From: Candidatus Cloacimonadota bacterium
Lineage (GTDB): Bacteria > Cloacimonadota > Cloacimonadia > Cloacimonadales > WRIO01
Direction of reading: 5' to 3'
DNA: 57,934 bases
Assembly (NCBI GenBank): GCA_020532185.1
Contig: JAJBBH010000071.1
Coordinates: 1-57,934 of the forward strand
Positions 18,723 to 27,622 of this stretch are shown here, piece after piece. Position numbers and translations under genes: made by a program. The notes beneath the pieces were generated by a model. The model did no database searches. It had not been told where the DNA came from and saw only the letters and a list, made by a program, of their open reading frames with translations. Position 1 is the stretch's first letter. Each line of letters starts with the position of its first letter.

Positions 18723-19592
18723 TTATTTGATTTTTTGCATTTTCTTTTTTGAACGTACAACATGATTCAACAAAACGCTTGTAGTTACTGAACCTACGCC
18801 TCCTGGTACAGGTGTAATTGCTTGACATTTTTCGAAGCAATCATCATAGTCAACATCGCCAACAAATACACTTTTTCCATCAATATCTCCAATTTTGTTA
18901 ATTCCTGCGTCAATAATTATACAATTTTCTTTTATCATTTCTTTCTTAATTAGTTTTGCACTGCCTACCGCTGTTATTAGAACATCCGCTTGTTTTGTAT
19001 ATTTCTCGAGTTCTTTTGTTTTAGAATGGCAAACAGTAACAGTTGCATTGCCAGTGCTTGTTTTATGAAGTAAAAGGTTATACACAGGTTTACCAATTAC
19101 ATTACTTCTACCGACAACAACAATATGCTTTCCTTCTGTTTTAATATCATAAAACTTTATAATTTCCAGAATTGCTTCTGCAGTGCAAGGAATAAAGCAA
19201 TCGAGACCCAAATAAAGATGTCCAACCGTTATAGGGTTTACACCGTCAACATCTTTTTCAGGAGATATTAGTTTGCCAATAAAGTGTTCATCCACTGATT
19301 TAGGTAATGGCTTTTGCACAATTATTCCTGAGACATTACTGTCGCTATTGAAATTATGAATAAACTCTGCGAGATCATCAGATGAAACTGAGTCTGATTT
19401 CCTTATTTGAACATCAACGCCCTGTTTTGCACCTTGTTTGATAATACTGTCTATATAGTATTCAGATGCAGAGTCATGACCTACAATCATAACAACAAGT
19501 ACAGGTTTTAAATCGTTTTGGTTAATCATTTCTTTTGTCAGAGCTTTAATTCTTTTAGCAACTGGTTTACCACTTAAGATTTTAGTTTCCAT
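18723..19592 (-). CDS. folD: FolD methylenetetrahydrofolate dehydrogenase, altered active-site lysine
   Basis: At 289 residues it has FolD size and motifs: VQKPLP, SPEKDVDGVNP, PCTAEAI, GRSNVIGKPV (NAD(P) site) and ITPVPGGVGSVTTS. FolD oxidises 5,10-methylene-THF and hydrolyses methenyl-THF to 10-formyl-THF. The active-site motif Y-x3-K (E. coli Lys54, needed for cyclohydrolase) reads YIDSIIK here: Tyr46 is kept but the lysine position is Ile50, with the nearest lysine at 52. The conserved Gln and Asp are present. Cyclohydrolase activity may be weak or lost. AAGGAGG precedes the ATG. It is the last gene of the infC-rny-folD run. Confidence 0.88.
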   Translation of the reverse strand: METKILSGKPVAKRIKALTKEMINQNDLKPVLVVMIVGHDSASEYYIDSIIKQGAKQGVDVQIRKSDSVSSDDLAEFIHNFNSDSNVSGIIVQKPLPKSVDEHFIGKLISPEKDVDGVNPITVGHLYLGLDCFIPCTAEAILEIIKFYDIKTEGKHIVVVGRSNVIGKPVYNLLLHKTSTGNATVTVCHSKTKELEKYTKQADVLITAVGSAKLIKKEMIKENCIIIDAGINKIGDIDGKSVFVGDVDYDDCFEKCQAITPVPGGVGSVTTSVLLNHVVRSKKKMQKIK

Positions 19593-19603
19593 GTTTCCTC
19601 CTT

Positions 19604-20398
19604 TTAATTAGGAATACTTTCTAAAACTTTTTTACGTATACGGCTTATATTAATTGCTTTTCCTGTTGTTTCATCAATCTCTATTAACACAGCATTAACA
19701 TAAATATTATTAAACGAAACTTGATGCCTTATTGGCAAGCCATTTATTGTTCTTTCTATTGCTATTTCTTTTTTAATACCAATAACAGAATCTATTGGAC
19801 CTGTCATTCCGACATCTGTAATATAGGCAGTTCCTTGTGGCAATATTTCTTCGTCTGCTGTTTGGATATGTGTATGAGTGCCAACTATTACGCTAACTTG
19901 TCCATCAAAATAAAAACCAAAAGTTCTCTTTTCTGCAGTTGATTCTGCGTGAAAGTCTATCAAAATATTTGTAGTCAACTCTTGGAAATCTTTTATTTTT
20001 CTTTCTAATGCAAAAAATGGAGAATCAATAGGCGACATAAATGATTGCCCGCAGAGGTTTGCAATCAACAGTTTTTTATCATTCTTTTCGAGTAAACAAT
20101 AATCATTACCAGGTGCACTTGGTGGGTAGTTCAATGGTTTAACAAGTCTTTTTTCATTTACAATAACATCAATACTGTTTTTTTTGTCCCATAAATGATT
20201 GCCACCCGTCAAGCCGTCAACACCAGCCATAAATATTTCATTTAACGATTTTTCTGTTACTCCTTTACCGTCAGCAGCATTTTCACAGTTTGCTATTACA
20301 AAGTCAACTTCATTGCTTTCAAGGAAAGACGGCAGAAAAGCGTCTAAAGCTCTTCTGCCAGGTCTTCCAAAAATATCTCCAAAGAATAGAATTTTCAT
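19604..20398 (-). CDS. ymdB: YmdB-type metallophosphoesterase
   Basis: About 264 residues, the TIGR00282/YmdB family. Metal ligands are visible in FFGDIFGRPGRRA, NCENAADGKGVT, GGNHLWD, DFHAESTAEK and GTHTHIQTAD. In Bacillus YmdB hydrolyses 2',3'-cyclic nucleotides and affects biofilm and motility decisions. I start at the ATG at 20398, one base after the rny stop, rather than the TTG at 20410 inside rny. The rny-ymdB pairing is the usual one. Confidence 0.88.
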   Translation of the reverse strand: MKILFFGDIFGRPGRRALDAFLPSFLESNEVDFVIANCENAADGKGVTEKSLNEIFMAGVDGLTGGNHLWDKKNSIDVIVNEKRLVKPLNYPPSAPGNDYCLLEKNDKKLLIANLCGQSFMSPIDSPFFALERKIKDFQELTTNILIDFHAESTAEKRTFGFYFDGQVSVIVGTHTHIQTADEEILPQGTAYITDVGMTGPIDSVIGIKKEIAIERTINGLPIRHQVSFNNIYVNAVLIEIDETTGKAINISRIRKKVLESIPN

Positions 20399-20399
20399 C

Positions 20400-21974
20400 T
20401 TATTTAGCAACTGCTGTTTGTCTTGTTTCTCTTAAAACAGTAACTTTAATTTGGCCAGGATATTGTATTTCTTTTTCAATTTGTTTTGCGATATCCATTG
20501 CAATATACATTGTTTGATTGTCGTCAATATTAGTTGGGTCCACGATAATTCTTAGTTCTCTTCCTGCTTGTATTGCGAATGATTTATTCACACCTTCAAA
20601 AGCATTTGCAATTTCTTCGAGCTTTTCGAGTCTTTGCATGTATGTCTCAAGCATTTCACGTCTTGCTCCAGGTCTTGCACCAGACACAGCGTCAGATGCT
20701 TGAGCCAATACTGCATATACGCTTTCAGCTTCGACTTCTTCGTGATGAGCCTCTATAGCATTTACAACTAATCGACTTTCGCCATTTTTACGTGCAAAGT
20801 TTGCGCCCAATACTGCGTGAGAGCCGTCAAATTCATGGTCGATAGCTTTGCCTATATCATGTAAGAAACCGCAACGGCGTGCTATTTCTTGGTCAAGTCC
20901 AAGTTCTTTTGCCATAATGCCACATATCCATGCAGCCTCAATACTATGGTTGAGCACATTTTGCCCATAACTTGTGCGATAATGTAAGCGGCCAATGAGT
21001 TTTATCAGATTTGGTGAAATATTATGAATATTGGTATCAAGGCAAGCCTTTTCACCTATAGAGATGAGGTTTGCATCCATTTCTTTTCTTGTTTTTTCAA
21101 TCAACTCTTCAATTCTTCCTGGATGAATTCTACCGTCAGCTATTAGTTTTTCAAGTGCAAGTCTTGCAACTTCACGACGTACAGGATCAAAGCACGACAA
21201 AACAACAGCTTCTGGTGTATCATCTATGATAAGATCGACTCCAGAGGCTTTTTCAAATGCTCTAATATTTCTTCCTTCGCGGCCAATAATGCGTCCTTTC
21301 ATTTCATCTGAGGGAAGCGATACGACAGCGACAGTGGTTTCAGAGATATGATCGACCGCCAATCTTTGGATTGCAGTGGAGATTATCTCAGCAGCCTTTT
21401 TATTTGCATCTATTTTAAGTTGCTCCATATCTTGGCGTATTTCATTAGCTGCAAGGTTACGTGCATCTTGTTTCATTTCTTCACGTAACACAGCCACAGC
21501 TTGGTCTTTAGTCATACCAGCAATACTTTCGAGCTTTTTCTTTTGTTCTTCGATCATTGTATCTACTTCTTTAGCTCTTGTATTAACATGTTCTTCTTGT
21601 TTTTTTAGTTTTTTATCTATTTCAATCAGAGAGTTTTCTTTTTTATCAAAAGCCTCGAGTCTTTTGTCAAAATTATTAACACGTTCATTGAATTTATTCT
21701 CAAGATTACGAACTTCTTTTTGTCTTTCTTTAATCTCATTTTCATAATTACGTTGAGTTTTAAACCATTCTTCTTTAGCATCAAGAATTATTTTCTTTTT
21801 CATGCTTTGAGATTCTTTTTTTGCTTCTTCAATCAGATCATTTGCAATTGTCTTAGTTTGAGAGATAATTCTAAATGCCGTATCTTTTTTTATCTTGTAA
21901 TAGATGAGCACTAATATCAAACTTATCAACAAGCTGACTATTGCAGTTATTATTACTACTATATATGTTTGCAT
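20400..21974 (-). CDS. rny: Ribonuclease Y
   Basis: The 524-residue endoribonuclease shows the whole RNase Y layout. There is an N-terminal TM anchor (about 4-26), a long coiled coil (30-200), a KH domain with GRIIGREGRNIRAFEKASGVD (about 225-245), and an HD domain with CGFLHDIGKAIDHE (about 365-378). It initiates mRNA decay at the membrane. GGAGG lies eight bases before the ATG. It follows the 6S RNA candidate and zapA. Confidence 0.95.
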   Translation of the reverse strand: MQTYIVVIITAIVSLLISLILVLIYYKIKKDTAFRIISQTKTIANDLIEEAKKESQSMKKKIILDAKEEWFKTQRNYENEIKERQKEVRNLENKFNERVNNFDKRLEAFDKKENSLIEIDKKLKKQEEHVNTRAKEVDTMIEEQKKKLESIAGMTKDQAVAVLREEMKQDARNLAANEIRQDMEQLKIDANKKAAEIISTAIQRLAVDHISETTVAVVSLPSDEMKGRIIGREGRNIRAFEKASGVDLIIDDTPEAVVLSCFDPVRREVARLALEKLIADGRIHPGRIEELIEKTRKEMDANLISIGEKACLDTNIHNISPNLIKLIGRLHYRTSYGQNVLNHSIEAAWICGIMAKELGLDQEIARRCGFLHDIGKAIDHEFDGSHAVLGANFARKNGESRLVVNAIEAHHEEVEAESVYAVLAQASDAVSGARPGARREMLETYMQRLEKLEEIANAFEGVNKSFAIQAGRELRIIVDPTNIDDNQTMYIAMDIAKQIEKEIQYPGQIKVTVLRETRQTAVAK

Positions 21975-21989
21975 ATTTATTTCCTCCAG

Positions 21990-22175
21990 TTTTTTATGCC
22001 CTGCATGTACCGTGTTTTAAAGTGACCTCGAAACCTAAGTTACAAGGTGGGCATCTACCTTTTAAGCATTGTAAGTCCTGATTCGTGTCAGGCATTTACG
22101 CAGCCAATGGCTCGATTCCCGTTATTTTGATAGGTTCCTCTCAAATTAAAAAATCACAAATACAGCAGGGTCAAT
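21990..22175 (-). ncRNA. ssrS: Candidate 6S RNA
   Basis: The 200-bp gap between zapA and rny is GC-richer than its surroundings and highly foldable. Its ends pair: CCCTGC-tg-TA at the 5' end (22170 leftward) with TA-cat-GCAGGG at the 3' end (near 22001). Inside, GGAACCTA pairs with TAGGTTTC, and local hairpins occur (AGCC-att-GGCT, CCTGA-cacgaa-TCAGG, AAGGT-agatgccc-ACCTT). A long rod closed by its ends, placed directly after zapA, is the usual 6S RNA context. The call rests on context and shape, not on a covariance model. Confidence 0.6.
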
Positions 22176-22433
22176 CTATAATCCTTGCAGCATAGAGTTT
22201 ACTTCTTCCAACTCTTTCTCAAGTCTTTTGTTTTCTTCTTTAAGTAAAAAAATTGTTTCAACAAGATTTAATCCTGCCACGATATGCAAAGTCTTTTGCT
22301 CAATAACACCAATGTTATGTGAAAGCTCGCGTAAATATGCGTCTAAATAGTCAGCATATTCGCGTATTTTTTGAGCATTTTCACCTTTCACAGGTACTCT
22401 TTGCCCCAAGACATTGACATCGAGCGTTTTCAT
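22176..22433 (-). CDS. zapA: Cell division protein ZapA
   Basis: At 85 residues it matches ZapA: KTLDVNVLGQRVPVKGENAQKIREYADYLDAYLREL, then a helical core (HIVAGLNLVETIFLLKEEN) and a short coiled coil. ZapA cross-links FtsZ filaments at the division ring. It starts two bases after the stop of the preceding coiled-coil gene. Confidence 0.85.
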   Translation of the reverse strand: MKTLDVNVLGQRVPVKGENAQKIREYADYLDAYLRELSHNIGVIEQKTLHIVAGLNLVETIFLLKEENKRLEKELEEVNSMLQGL

Positions 22434-22435
22434 GT

Positions 22436-22807
22436 TTATTCAGTATTTAGTCCAATTAATTGAGACAAAGCTTCATCAATTTTATCAACAGCCTCTTTAT
22501 TGCTACCCTCCAACAGGGTATTAGCTTCTTTAAGGCTTTTGTTTTCTTGTTCTAATTGCTCAATTTTTGCATTCAAATTTTCCAATATTTCTGCTGAATT
22601 TTGTGTATTAGAGTTAAGTAATTGAAATTGGTCATCCAGCTCAATATAGTCTTTCTCAATTTTATTCTTGTCTTCTTGAAGTTGAGCAAATTCTTCTTTA
22701 AGTTTTGCATAATTTGAAATTAGTGCTTGAACTTTTTCTATCAATGGTGTCGAATTATTTTGCCCTTTTGATTCGGCATCTGTTTGATTTATTGTCAATT
22801 GTTCCAT
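22436..22807 (-). CDS. Small coiled-coil protein between pheT and zapA
   Basis: A 123-residue acidic protein that is almost wholly coiled coil (about 20-110), without TM or signal. It starts two bases after the pheT stop and ends two bases before zapA. The tight spacing suggests a cell-division partner, by analogy with ZapB-like coiled coils. That is inference from position; sequence gives no family. Confidence 0.6.
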   Translation of the reverse strand: MEQLTINQTDAESKGQNNSTPLIEKVQALISNYAKLKEEFAQLQEDKNKIEKDYIELDDQFQLLNSNTQNSAEILENLNAKIEQLEQENKSLKEANTLLEGSNKEAVDKIDEALSQLIGLNTE

Positions 22808-22809
22808 TT

Positions 22810-25191
22810 TTACCTCATTTCTATATGATATTTAGACTTTAATTTGTCTATTATGGAATTGATTAAATCATTTATATAGTCATCAGTCAAGTTATTTGTT
22901 TCAGGTACCAAAAGAATATTAAATGATATACTTCTAAAGCCTGTTTGAATCTGCTTTCCAGTAAATTCATCAAATGGGATAACTTCTTTTATCAGTTTTG
23001 CATTGCACTGAATAATATCATTTATAATACTTTGCACAGGATATTCTTTGGACACAATAAAAGATAAATCACGAGACACAGTTTGTAACTTTGAAATTTC
23101 TTTAAACACCACACCTTTTTTATTCATATATTTTAGGCATTCATTAAAATCTATTTCAAAGCCAAATATTTCTTTGTCATACTCAAATTTGCCAGCTACT
23201 TTTGGGTCAAATTTACCAAAAGTGCCGATTACTTGTTTACCAATTCTTATTTGAGCCGCCAAGTTTACTTGATAAAACGGCTCATCAGAGGGCACTATTT
23301 CGTACTTATTTATGGGAAACAGTGCTAATAATGTTTCAATTAACCCTTTTAGATAAAAGAAATTAATGTTTTCTGTTTTGTTTTTCCAATGTATTGGTGC
23401 AATTTTTCCAGACAAAACACCACTTATCACCCATTTTTCGGTACCCAGCTTTTTATCAGAAGTAAAAAACACCTTATTAAGTTCAAAAAGCTTTATATTT
23501 TCTTGCCCATGGTTAAAGTTATACACAGCATTTTTCAACAAACCAGGCAAGAAAGTCGTTCTCATTATAGATGATGCTTGTCCTTGGGGGTTCATAATTT
23601 CGATAAATGAACGTCGATAATCATTAGCGGGTATGTTAAGCATATCCAAATAGTAAGGATCTGAAAAAGATAGGTTTAAAACCTCATAGAATCCTTGAGT
23701 TACGAAATAATCTTGTACTTTTCTTCTTTGATAAAAAGAAATCTTATCAGTTATTTCTTCTTTTTCAGGCTTTGCTTCGATCGAGTCATATCCATGTAAA
23801 CGGATAATCTCTTCAATCAAATCTATTTCTCGTGTCAAATCTTGTCTATATGCAGGTATTTTAAATGTTAAAGCATCTGTATCTTGTTTAAGCAAGTCAA
23901 GACCTAAAGCTGTTAGATAATCAATAATTTTTTCATCATCTAATACTAATGTCAGTAATTTTGTCATGCGTGATGGTCTTAAAACAACTATTTCTTCTTC
24001 TTTTGGATTTGGATAAACATCAACAGTTCTTGTATGAACGCCACCACAGAAGGTTAAAATTAAGTCAAGTGCACGTTTTGCAACAAGTTCAGCTACTTGT
24101 TCAGTGCATCCTCTTTCGAATCTATAAGAAGAGTCTGTAAAAATCTTTTTTTCATGCGATGTTCTTCTTACTTGGCTGGGGTTAAAGCATGCGGCTTCCA
24201 GCACAATATCTACAGTATCATCGGTAATATGAGAGTTTATTCCGCCAATAATACCTGCCAATGCAATAGCTTTATTACTATCAGCAATTACAAGCTCATC
24301 ACCATTTAAGACATACTTATTATGGTCAAGTGCAGGAAACTCTTCTCCTTTTTTGGCATTTCTGACAATAATACGATCGCCATCAACATATTTTTTGTCA
24401 AAAGCGTGGAGTGGGTGTCCAAATTCCAAAGTAACGTAATTAGTAATATCAACTACATTATTGATAGGTTTAATCTCATTTGCAATCAGGCATTCTCTAA
24501 TCCACTCAGGGCTTTGTTCAATTTTCACACCTTCAATCACGTTAGCAATATATCTGGTGCAAAGGTTTGTTTCCTTTATTTCAACAGCATATGTAGCTAA
24601 GTCTTTATGTTGATATTCTTTTAATAATGGTGTAAACAGTTCGACATCGAGCTGTGCGGATAGGTCTCGTGCAATACCGATCATTCCTAACAAATCGACT
24701 CTATTTGGAGTAATTTCAACGTCAAACACTGTATCAGCTATACCCAAATAGTTTCCTAAAGATTTCCCGATTGGTGCATCATCTGGCAATATCATAATGC
24801 CTTCATGTTTATCAGATATGCCAAGTTCTTTTTCTGAGCATATCATACCAAATGATTCTTCGCCTCTCAGTTTTGCTTTTTTTATAACAAAGTCACCTAT
24901 TTTAGTGCCAACAGGTGCAAATGCAATTTTTTGACCTTGTTCGCAATTTGGTGCACCGCAAATAACTTGCATTGTATCTTTACCGTCAAACACTTTGCAT
25001 ATAGATAGGTGATCAGAGTTTGGGTGAGTCTTTTTTTCTTTAATTTCTGCTACAAAAATAAAATCGAGCAATTCATTTGTTTGTTGAACTGCCTCGACTT
25101 CAATACCAGAAAACGTTAATTTATCTTTTAAGTCATCAACGCTTAAGTCAATATCTATATATTCTCTAAGCCATTTATAGCTAATTTTCAT
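22810..25191 (-). CDS. pheT: Phenylalanine-tRNA ligase beta subunit
   Basis: The 793-residue subunit has the standard order. There is an N-terminal tRNA-binding OB domain (about 40-150; HPNSDHLSICKV), the B3/B4 editing region (about 210-380), a B5 domain (about 405-475), a catalytic-like core and a C-terminal FDX-ACB anticodon-binding domain (about 700-793). It pairs with PheS as alpha2beta2. The 42-bp gap to pheS suggests one transcript. Confidence 0.95.
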   Translation of the reverse strand: MKISYKWLREYIDIDLSVDDLKDKLTFSGIEVEAVQQTNELLDFIFVAEIKEKKTHPNSDHLSICKVFDGKDTMQVICGAPNCEQGQKIAFAPVGTKIGDFVIKKAKLRGEESFGMICSEKELGISDKHEGIMILPDDAPIGKSLGNYLGIADTVFDVEITPNRVDLLGMIGIARDLSAQLDVELFTPLLKEYQHKDLATYAVEIKETNLCTRYIANVIEGVKIEQSPEWIRECLIANEIKPINNVVDITNYVTLEFGHPLHAFDKKYVDGDRIIVRNAKKGEEFPALDHNKYVLNGDELVIADSNKAIALAGIIGGINSHITDDTVDIVLEAACFNPSQVRRTSHEKKIFTDSSYRFERGCTEQVAELVAKRALDLILTFCGGVHTRTVDVYPNPKEEEIVVLRPSRMTKLLTLVLDDEKIIDYLTALGLDLLKQDTDALTFKIPAYRQDLTREIDLIEEIIRLHGYDSIEAKPEKEEITDKISFYQRRKVQDYFVTQGFYEVLNLSFSDPYYLDMLNIPANDYRRSFIEIMNPQGQASSIMRTTFLPGLLKNAVYNFNHGQENIKLFELNKVFFTSDKKLGTEKWVISGVLSGKIAPIHWKNKTENINFFYLKGLIETLLALFPINKYEIVPSDEPFYQVNLAAQIRIGKQVIGTFGKFDPKVAGKFEYDKEIFGFEIDFNECLKYMNKKGVVFKEISKLQTVSRDLSFIVSKEYPVQSIINDIIQCNAKLIKEVIPFDEFTGKQIQTGFRSISFNILLVPETNNLTDDYINDLINSIIDKLKSKYHIEMR

Positions 25192-25233
25192 TCATTTTCC
25201 AATCTGCATTTTTTTGCATTTACACATAAATAT

Positions 25234-26265
25234 CTAATTATTCATAGTAAACTGCTTCAAAAAACGGATATCATTTTCATATAATAACCTTAATCCTGGT
25301 ATATTGTACTTTAAAATAGTGATACGGTCTATTCCTAAACCAAAAGCAAATCCACTATATTTTTCTGTATCAATGCCCAATTTACCCAAAACATTTGGAT
25401 CTACCAAACCAGCTCCACCCATCTCCAGCCAGCCAGAATTCTTACATATTGCACAGCCTTTACCTCCACAATTAACGCATGAGATATCAATTTCAGCTGA
25501 TGGCTCTGTAAAGGGGAAAAAGTGAGGTCTAAACCTTGATTTCATATGATTACCAAACATTTTTTTTACAAATGTATTTAATGTATCTCTTAGGTCTTGA
25601 AAAGTTATATTTTCATCAACCACCAAAGCTTCAACTTGATGAAAGGCAGGTGAATGTGATGCATCTGGTCTATCGTTTCTATAGCAGCGTCCGGGCGAGA
25701 TTATCTTAATTGGAGGCTTATAATTTTCCATAGTTCTAATCTGCACAGTGGATGTTTGAGTTCTTAAGAGCACATCATCTTTAATATAAAAAGTATCTGC
25801 CAAATTTCTGGATGGGTGATCTTTTGGGGTATTTAGCGCATCAAAGTTATGAAATTCATCTTCTATATCATAACCTTCTGCAATATCAAAACCCATACTG
25901 ATAAAGATATCTTCAATTTCACGCCACACAATAGTCAAAGGATGCAAGCTCCCATAACCAATAGCATATCCAGGCATACTCAAATCGACCTTACTGTCTT
26001 GCAAGGTTTTTTGATATTCCATCTCTTTAAGCTTAACAATTCTATTCTCGAGCAAGTTCTCAATATTTTGTTTTGCAATATTGATAGTTTTACCAACTTT
26101 TGGTCTTTCTTCTGGGCTTAAAGAGCCCAGTGTTTTCATTAAATCCATGATCTCACTTTTTTTGCCAATATATTTGGCTTTAATGTTCATCAATTCATGA
26201 ATACTCTGAGCACCCTTTATATCGTTTTCTGCTGCTAATACAACATGATTAAGCTTTGTTTCCAC
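25234..26265 (-). CDS. pheS: Phenylalanine-tRNA ligase alpha subunit
   Basis: A 343-residue class II synthetase subunit. An N-terminal coiled coil is followed by the catalytic domain with HPL, RPDASHSPAFHQVEAL (motif 2 region), GGAGLVDPNVLGKLGID and FAFGLGIDRI (motif 3). The cysteine pattern CVNCGGKGCAIC matches the Bacillus-type enzyme. It starts with GTG, two bases after the rplT stop, with no in-frame ATG nearby. Confidence 0.95.
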   Translation of the reverse strand: METKLNHVVLAAENDIKGAQSIHELMNIKAKYIGKKSEIMDLMKTLGSLSPEERPKVGKTINIAKQNIENLLENRIVKLKEMEYQKTLQDSKVDLSMPGYAIGYGSLHPLTIVWREIEDIFISMGFDIAEGYDIEDEFHNFDALNTPKDHPSRNLADTFYIKDDVLLRTQTSTVQIRTMENYKPPIKIISPGRCYRNDRPDASHSPAFHQVEALVVDENITFQDLRDTLNTFVKKMFGNHMKSRFRPHFFPFTEPSAEIDISCVNCGGKGCAICKNSGWLEMGGAGLVDPNVLGKLGIDTEKYSGFAFGLGIDRITILKYNIPGLRLLYENDIRFLKQFTMNN

Positions 26266-26267
26266 TT

Positions 26268-26630
26268 TTAATTAAGCCCTTTTGCTGTTTTAGCTGATTC
26301 GCACAAAGCTGTAAAAGTTGCAGGTTCATGCCATGCTAAATGAGCAAGTGTTTTTCTATTTACGTTGATATTAGCTTTATTTAAGCCATCAATTAAATTA
26401 CTATAAGACATACCGTTAGATCTTGCTGCTGCATTGATACGAGTAATCCATAATTGTCTAAACTGTCTTTTCTTTTGTTTTCTATCACGATAAGCGTAAG
26501 TCAAGCCTTTTTCATAGGTCTGTCGTGCTGTTTTATAAAGTTTACTTCTTGCACCTACATAGCCTCTTGCTGCTTTTAAATATTTTTTATGTCTTCTATG
26601 TCCAGCTACATTATTTGTTGATCTTGGCAT
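26268..26630 (-). CDS. rplT: 50S ribosomal protein L20
   Basis: At 120 residues it is a full-length L20 with the basic N-terminal extension (GHRRHKKYLKAARGY) and the RNA-binding C-terminal domain. L20 also represses its own operon by binding the leader mRNA in several bacteria. GGAG precedes the ATG. It follows rpmI by 18 bp. Confidence 0.96.
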   Translation of the reverse strand: MPRSTNNVAGHRRHKKYLKAARGYVGARSKLYKTARQTYEKGLTYAYRDRKQKKRQFRQLWITRINAAARSNGMSYSNLIDGLNKANINVNRKTLAHLAWHEPATFTALCESAKTAKGLN

Positions 26631-26648
26631 AATATTTCTCCTTTTTGA

Positions 26649-26843
26649 TTACATTCCTAATAATTTTGCGATTCTTGGATAGTCTGCACGTGAAACCAAA
26701 GTACTTTGAGAAAGTCTCTTTTTTCTTTTACGGTTTTTAGATGTCAGTATGTGTGAATGCCCTGCACGATGTCTTTTAATTTTGTTTGTACCTGTTACTT
26801 TAAATCGTTTTGCGGCAGCACGGTGTGTTTTTATTTTTGGCAT
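26649..26843 (-). CDS. rpmI: 50S ribosomal protein L35
   Basis: 64 residues with the L35 signature [32 protein letters not shown] in two halves, very basic. AAGGAGG lies upstream. It is 32 bp after infC in the usual infC-rpmI-rplT order. Confidence 0.96.
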   Translation of the reverse strand: MPKIKTHRAAAKRFKVTGTNKIKRHRAGHSHILTSKNRKRKKRLSQSTLVSRADYPRIAKLLGM

Positions 26844-26875
26844 TTTTCCTCCTTGTGAACAGCCATTCTTTATTC

Positions 26876-27496
26876 TTATTCGTCTATTATTTCTTCGTTT
26901 TCCATTGGTTCAGTATCCACAGATTCGAGCTTTTCTATTATCCTGTCTATCTCTTTTTTGGGTGATACAACCATAGTTAACAAGTTTTTTTCTGATGATG
27001 GTTTGGAATCAATCTCTATTATATCTTTCAAATCCTCTGCGATACGCTCCAAAACGTCATAACCAAGTTCTTTATGAGCCATTTGTCGACCTTTAAATCT
27101 AACAGTAAACTTCACCTTATTTTGTTGTTTTAAAAAACGAATAGCATTGTTTTTTTTGAAGTTATAATCATGATCATCTGTATTAGGTCCAAACTTAATT
27201 TCTTTCACCAATACAACATGTTGTTTTTTCTTTAATTCTCTTGCTTTACGTTCTTTATGATAGTAATATTTACTAAAATCCAATATCCTACATACTGGTG
27301 GATTTGCATTTGGTGATATTTCCACAAGATCAAGTCCTGCTTCTTCTGCCAACTGCAAAGCACGTTGCAAACTTACTATGCCTATTTGACAACCTTCGTT
27401 ACTTATCAAACGTACTTCTGCAACGTCAATTTCAGTATTAATCCTCTCTTTTGGTACTACTGCTTTTGTTTTTGATTTACCACGGCGAATGCGTAT
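26876..27496 (-). CDS. infC: Translation initiation factor IF-3 with non-canonical start
   Basis: The IF3 N-domain ([34 protein letters not shown]) and C-domain ([18 protein letters not shown]) are intact. IF3 prevents 50S joining and proofreads initiation. No ATG, GTG or TTG gives a full N terminus: the first TTG (27409) would cut into the conserved N-domain. The frame stays open back to a TAG just before AGGAGG (27505-27510). The codons behind that site are ATT, ATA, ATA. ATA at 27496 has the best spacing (8 nt) and gives about 206 residues. Rare starts on infC are a known autoregulatory device. Confidence 0.85.
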   Translation of the reverse strand: MRIRRGKSKTKAVVPKERINTEIDVAEVRLISNEGCQIGIVSLQRALQLAEEAGLDLVEISPNANPPVCRILDFSKYYYHKERKARELKKKQHVVLVKEIKFGPNTDDHDYNFKKNNAIRFLKQQNKVKFTVRFKGRQMAHKELGYDVLERIAEDLKDIIEIDSKPSSEKNLLTMVVSPKKEIDRIIEKLESVDTEPMENEEIIDE

Positions 27497-27504
27497 TATA
27501 ATTG

Positions 27505-27510
27505 CCTCCT
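27505..27510 (-). promoter_or_regulatory. Ribosome binding site that fixes the infC start
   Basis: A perfect AGGAGG on the minus strand directly follows the in-frame stop that bounds infC. It points to initiation at an ATA codon (27496 or 27499), as no standard start codon lies within range. Confidence 0.7.
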
Positions 27511-27565
27511 ATTTTCTTTTTGGTTTTTTAAATCTTATGCATTCCAATTTACACTCTATATATGT

Positions 27566-27590
27566 AAAAAAGCGAGTCTTTGCCCGCTTT
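27566..27590 (-). terminator. Intrinsic terminator inside the infC leader (attenuator candidate)
   Basis: Read leftward, AAAGCG-GG pairs with CTCGCTTT (8 bp including one G-T) around a CAAAGA loop and runs into T6. It lies about 55 bases upstream of the infC ribosome site, so it would stop transcription before the operon unless bypassed. Confidence 0.65.
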
Positions 27591-27622
27591 ATTTTATTAT
27601 AAATCTATTATTATAAATTATT

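Noticed and set aside
19604-20410. TTG start of ymdB at 20410
   Set aside because: The ATG at 20398 sits one base after the rny stop and gives the usual N terminus MKILFFGD.
21376-21747. 123-codon frame opposite rny
   Set aside because: Shadow of the rny coiled-coil codons, giving runs of S, L and F.
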